A DNA stretch of 7,736 nt from an uncultured Ruminococcus sp. GTDB lineage: Bacteria; Bacillota; Clostridia; Oscillospirales; Acutalibacteraceae. Of this stretch, positions 5,648 through 7,736 are shown one piece after another. How positions within the stretch are numbered: the stretch's first letter is position 1; each line of letters opens with the position of its first letter. The stretch is taken from assembly GCA_937892835.1 (NCBI GenBank), contig CALBHM010000023.1, positions 1-7,736 on the forward strand, given 5' to 3'. The notes below the pieces were generated by a model. The model saw nothing but the letters and a program-made list of their open reading frames with translations, had not been told where the DNA came from and ran no database searches. Both the position numbers and the translations under genes were made by a program.

Positions 5648-6004
5648 TTATTTATATCTTCCGCAGCCTTTGCAGATAGTCGATGTGCTGCTGTTTACTG
5701 TATCGCAATCAGGGCAAGTCCAAGTGCTTCCGATGTTCTTTACTGTCGGAGCCGAAGCCTGCTTACTGGGAACAGAAGGCTCGGAAGGCTTTTTTGTAGC
5801 AATTTGCTTAAGGCTGTAATTGATTTCTTCAAGGTTTTCAAGGACTGCTCCAAGAGCTTCGAGCAGGAAGAACAGAATAACGCCGCTGATTATAACGTTA
5901 ATTCCCGTGCCGATAAGAAGCACAGTTCCTGTAAGAACTAAACCAATTATCACTGCCAGGATAAGTATAAGAACTGCAAGTGTTTTTACTGTATGTGATT
6001 TCAT
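5648..6004 (-). CDS. Membrane-anchored zinc-ribbon protein (118 aa)
   Basis: Two adjacent hydrophobic segments (about 8-30 and 32-55) anchor the N-terminus. A charged helix follows (ENLEEINYSLKQIATKK), then a Ser/Pro-rich linker (72-90), then a zinc ribbon with Cys97-x2-Cys100 and Cys111-x2-Cys114 (WTCPDCDTVN, ICKGCGRYK). The ribbon resembles the RanBP2/zinc-ribbon tails common on small Firmicutes membrane proteins and would face the cytoplasm if both segments cross the membrane. ATG 6004 has AGGGGG about 8 nt upstream. It is the first gene of the cluster, behind a promoter with consensus -35. Specific function unknown; a scaffold bringing the PH and DUF4145 partners to the membrane is conjecture from gene order. 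Confidence 0.8.
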   Translation of the reverse strand: MKSHTVKTLAVLILILAVIIGLVLTGTVLLIGTGINVIISGVILFFLLEALGAVLENLEEINYSLKQIATKKPSEPSVPSKQASAPTVKNIGSTWTCPDCDTVNSSTSTICKGCGRYK

Positions 6005-6115
6005 ATTTATTTCCCCCTATTTTATTGAGTTAACCACATTATACAACATTTATTTGCCTTTGTGTGAAATTAAAACAAATTGTTATATTTTATTTTGCCG
6101 TATTACCTACGTTAT

Positions 6116-6144
6116 ACTTTATCATAAAAATTTACCTTTGTCAA
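6116..6144 (-). promoter_or_regulatory. Promoter of the zinc-ribbon/PH/DUF4145 cluster
   Basis: On the - strand TTGACA (6144-6139), 17-bp spacer, TAAAGT (6121-6116). Start near 6109, leaving a leader of about 105 nt. Its -35 is 20 bp from the -35 of the divergent + strand promoter. A lone TATAAT on the - strand at 6043-6038 has no good -35 and is a weaker alternative. Confidence 0.6.
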
Positions 6145-6164
6145 GATTTTTTCGTATTATTGTA

Positions 6165-6193
6165 TTGACAATTAGAAAATATCTGACTATAAT
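6165..6193 (+). promoter_or_regulatory. Consensus promoter of the 93-aa gene
   Basis: TTGACA (6165-6170), exactly 17 bp, TATAAT (6188-6193): a perfect sigma-A promoter. Start near 6200, inside the palindrome that follows. Confidence 0.85.
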
Positions 6194-6196
6194 ATA

Positions 6197-6216
6197 ATTA
6201 TGACTTATGTCATAAT
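6197..6216. promoter_or_regulatory. Palindromic operator candidate at the transcription start
   Basis: ATTATGAC (6197-6204), TTAT, GTCATAAT (6209-6216): a perfect 8-bp inverted repeat with a 4-bp centre, covering the predicted start site of a perfect promoter. That position is typical of a repressor site; as RNA it could also be a short 5' hairpin. The cognate regulator is not identifiable here. Confidence 0.55.
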
Positions 6217-6237
6217 ATTTTTGAAAGGGTGTTTTTT

Positions 6238-6519
6238 ATGAGATTAACTATCCCACGCTCCGCAGATTATTCGTTATACCACACCATAGCAAGACTTAAG
6301 AATGTAAGTGAACGGGAAGGTATTACAGTCGAACAGCTTAAACCATTTATTGACGAATTATCCGATTTGGTATGTGAAGAAGCAACTCTGGACTTTGAAT
6401 CAATAAGCCTTGGCTTTATGCCACCAAGTAAAAACTTTGATGAAATGGGTAAAAAACCATTCTACAAAATTGTAAACTTAGAGGGTGACACCATTATGGG
6501 TAAAAGCGGTATGTTCTGA
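6238..6519 (+). CDS. Hypothetical protein (93 aa)
   Basis: No family is recognised. ATG 6238 is chosen because GAAAGGGTG lies six T before it; the in-frame GTG at 6229 is part of that SD. The product starts MRLTIPRSADYSLYHTIARL, is soluble, with a helical acidic middle (EGITVEQLKPFIDELSDLV) and a C-terminal part rich in Phe, Lys and Gly ending GKSGMF. It has no Cys pairs, signal peptide or membrane segment. It is monocistronic under a perfect consensus promoter with a palindrome on the start site, which suggests strong but repressible expression. It is divergent from the zinc-ribbon cluster and may be co-regulated with it. A terminator follows 123 bp after the stop, shared in space with the end of the convergent NYN gene. 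Confidence 0.75.
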   Translation: MRLTIPRSADYSLYHTIARLKNVSEREGITVEQLKPFIDELSDLVCEEATLDFESISLGFMPPSKNFDEMGKKPFYKIVNLEGDTIMGKSGMF

Positions 6520-6672
6520 ATCTCTTTTCTTTGCTCTTTTCATATATTCCTTAAGCCAAACGTATTTTTCTCTTACTCCCGGATTCTTTTACGTCCTTTA
6601 TCAAGCGTGTCAAGCTGACTGAACAAGTCAATACACTTCTGCTCCTCTTCGGAAAGTTCCGAGGAGGATTTT
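6520..6672 (-). pseudogene. Frameshifted protein remnant directly after the NYN gene
   Basis: Just past the NYN stop, another frame reads SSSELSEEEQKCIDLF and on to TAA at 6575-6573. The same module (SFSELSEEEQ) starts the visible part of the gene at the right edge, with 28 of 30 matching bases (6639-6668 against 7703-7732). A third frame then continues with KNPGVREKYVWLKEYMKRAK towards the 93-aa gene. Both frame changes sit at A-runs: losing the T of the NYN stop (before AAAAAA) gives E-E-K-K-S-S-S, and one extra A near 6588 joins the third frame. It may be a decayed extension of the NYN gene, a decayed regulator tail, or sequencing error at homopolymers. Confidence 0.4.
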
Positions 6673-6674
6673 TT
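6643..6674 (+). terminator. Terminator of the 93-aa gene
   Basis: TCCTCTTCGG (6643-6652) pairs with CCGAGGAGGA (6659-6668), ten pairs with one G-U, 6-nt loop, then six T (6669-6674). It is oriented for + strand transcription; the NYN stop codon (6675-6673) overlaps its T-run. Confidence 0.8.
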
Positions 6675-7347
6675 ATTCTTCCAATAGAGCCGCTACTTTT
6701 GCTTTAGGTTTTGGTGTTTTGCTGTTAAGTCCGTCAATATGTTCAAATAGCTCAGGCTTTATAGGTGACCACAATGGGTCTAAAATAAAATCAATTCCTT
6801 CACGTCTTGCCAGTTTTGCAGCAGGAACAAAGTCACTGTCGCCCGCAATAAGTACAATCTGATTTGCCTGTTTTTTAAAGGCAATTGATGAAATATCAAG
6901 ACCTATTTTCATATCGACACCTTTTTGAACAATTGTTAGTGTTAAATCTGATTGTGTCAAGCTTTCCAATGAACGTTTCCCCGAGCACAACTCTTTAAGT
7001 GTTTCATACTTTAGCATATAATTTATCTGTCCGTCAGAAAGCCGCCCCAAACGTAATGCAACCTTCCTCTTTTTCTTTAATTCATTCTGAAATGATGTTG
7101 ACCATTTGTATATATCACTTTTTTCAAGGTTATCTGATTTTTGTGTAACAGGATTGAATACTGTTTTGGTTGCCGGAGGACAGTCATAGTAAAATATCCT
7201 ATAAAGTTCATTATTTCTGTGACCGTCTTTAAGATGTCGGTGACAATATTCAATTAATTCATTCGCACGATCTTCAGGAGTTTTTTCGCCCCACAAAGCT
7301 TTGGCTCGTTTTAAATAGAATCCACCATCAACAAGTATAGCTGTCAT
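6673..7347 (-). CDS. NYN-domain (LabA/DUF88-like) putative ribonuclease, 224 aa
   Basis: NYN domains are PIN-like metal-dependent nucleases, usually acting on RNA. The acidic pocket residues are visible: Asp7 in AILVDGGFY, Asp145 and Asp151 in GVDMKIGLDIS, and Asp170/Asp172 in IAGDSDFVPAAKLAR, the hallmark of the LabA/DUF88 branch. An inserted basic segment (ELKKKRKVALRLGRL, about 89-103) may contact nucleic acid. It ends in a Lys-rich tail (KTPKPKAKVAALLEE). ATG 7347 has AAGGAG 8 nt upstream. Expression appears to start at 7490-7462, and the leader contains a complete terminator-like hairpin before the gene, so it is probably kept low or conditionally read through. A frameshifted remnant follows its stop and could be a lost C-terminal extension. 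Substrate unknown; a defence or toxin-like role is inference from domain and setting. Confidence 0.9.
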   Translation of the reverse strand: MTAILVDGGFYLKRAKALWGEKTPEDRANELIEYCHRHLKDGHRNNELYRIFYYDCPPATKTVFNPVTQKSDNLEKSDIYKWSTSFQNELKKKRKVALRLGRLSDGQINYMLKYETLKELCSGKRSLESLTQSDLTLTIVQKGVDMKIGLDISSIAFKKQANQIVLIAGDSDFVPAAKLARREGIDFILDPLWSPIKPELFEHIDGLNSKTPKPKAKVAALLEE

Positions 7348-7374
7348 TTTTTACTCTCCTTAATATAATAAAAT

Positions 7375-7455
7375 AAAAAGCTCTTGGATTCGAAAAGCCC
7401 CTTATGTTGGGGTATCTACTACCAAGAGCGTATAAACTGTAACCAATTTTGTTAC
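7375..7455 (-). ncRNA. Structured leader with terminator-like hairpin upstream of the NYN gene
   Basis: On the - strand from the predicted start (about 7455): a small hairpin GTAAC/GTTAC, then GCTCTTGG (7429-7422) pairing with CCAAGAGC (7387-7380) around an inner CCCC/GGGG hairpin (7412-7409 with 7401-7398), then TTTTTATTTT (from 7379). The order is promoter, terminator, AAGGAG and ATG 7347. There is no ATG in the leader, so a leader peptide is unlikely. It is either an attenuator or a separate RNA of about 80 nt with occasional read-through into the nuclease gene. No known riboswitch is recognised. Confidence 0.55.
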
Positions 7456-7461
7456 ACTCTT

Positions 7462-7490
7462 AGTATATAATAAATAGACGAATAAATCAA
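7462..7490 (-). promoter_or_regulatory. Promoter of the NYN leader
   Basis: On the - strand TTGATT (7490-7485), 17-bp spacer, TATACT (7467-7462), 4/6 and 5/6 matches to consensus. Start near 7455. Confidence 0.6.
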
Positions 7491-7510
7491 CAGAAATTCA
7501 AAAGTTTTGT

Positions 7511-7557
7511 ATTGTTGCACAAAAAAATATTACCTTAGTTATACAATATGCAGCAAT
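7511..7557. repeat. Imperfect inverted repeat between the edge gene and the NYN promoter
   Basis: ATTGTTGCA (7511-7519) and TGCAGCAAT (7549-7557) match at eight of nine pairs, with an inner ATATT/AATAT match. On the - strand T-rich sequence occurs within rather than after it, so it is at best a weak terminator for the edge gene; it may be a binding site or nothing. Confidence 0.25.
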
Positions 7558-7591
7558 GCATTATAAACTTATTTAAGTCTCCAAAACATTC

Positions 7592-7736
7592 TTATGCATT
7601 TTCTTTCATTTCAGGCGTGTACTGTTCAGCGGTTGCTTGCATACGTCCGATGTACTTCATCTGATCGTCACGGGTCAGTTCTCTGAAAACAGATAAGCAT
7701 TCCTGCTCCTCTTCGGAAAGCTCCGAGAAGGAGTTT
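7592..7736 (-). CDS. C-terminal fragment of a protein, possibly an XRE-type regulator
   Basis: The frame enters from the right edge and ends at TAA 7594-7592, giving 47 visible residues starting NSFSELSEEEQECLSVFREL and ending YTPEMKENA. A hydrophilic, Glu-rich, helical tail with an LSEEEQ...F..L module is common at the C-terminus of Firmicutes helix-turn-helix (XRE) regulators, but the DNA-binding part is outside the window, so the class is a guess. The first 30 visible bases are 28/30 identical to the remnant after the NYN gene. It is transcribed in the same direction as, and 244 bp before, the NYN gene, which has its own promoter. Confidence 0.7.
   Translation of the reverse strand, partial: NSFSELSEEEQECLSVFRELTRDDQMKYIGRMQATAEQYTPEMKENA

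Noticed and set aside
7380..7429. CCCC/GGGG hairpin in the NYN leader resembling a CRISPR direct repeat
   Set aside because: Only one copy exists, with no spacers and no cas genes; the flanking 8-bp stem and T-run fit a terminator instead.

Overview
The window looks like an accessory region of a gut Bacillota chromosome, most likely Ruminococcus or another Oscillospiraceae. This placement is inferred from moderate-to-low GC, strong AGGAGG-type ribosome binding sites, consensus sigma-A promoters with 17-bp spacers, a clostridial-type large serine recombinase and a FrlD-like sugar kinase. No rRNA or tRNA gene is visible to fix the taxon.

Layout. (1) 2-609: the 3' part of a PfkB-family (fructoselysine 6-kinase-like) gene on the + strand, closed by a strong terminator; this looks like host core sequence. 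(2) 694-4037, - strand: a mobile-element module. A large serine recombinase (4037-2526) is followed by a terminator-like hairpin and then two genes joined stop-to-start: an unknown 124-aa protein and a 432-aa winged-helix protein resembling replication initiators. The 432-aa gene contains short direct repeats beside an AT-rich tract, which could be an internal origin. (3) 4049-4467, + strand: a promoter-to-terminator unit for a small RNA of about 74 nt divergent from the recombinase, then a promoter and a 74-aa coiled-coil-like protein. (4) 6004-4451, - strand: a three-gene cluster of unknown job: a membrane-anchored zinc-ribbon protein, a bacterial PH-domain protein and a zinc-finger/DUF4145 protein. 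(5) 6116-6519: back-to-back divergent promoters and a perfect palindrome in front of a 93-aa orphan gene. (6) 6520-7736, - strand: a NYN (LabA-like) nuclease gene with a structured, terminator-containing leader, a frameshifted remnant just after it, and the C-terminus of a further protein entering from the right edge.

How it may work. The recombinase and the Rep-like protein fit an integrated element that excises and may replicate. Two - strand units (Rep-like operon and NYN gene) each have a promoter, then an intrinsic-terminator hairpin, then the SD and start codon. This suggests control by transcription attenuation or by a short RNA made from the leader. The zinc-ribbon/PH/DUF4145 cluster and the leader-NYN unit are the least explained parts and the best candidates for an undescribed system. 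Every functional link beyond the recombinase, NYN, PH, DUF4145 and PfkB domain calls is inference.
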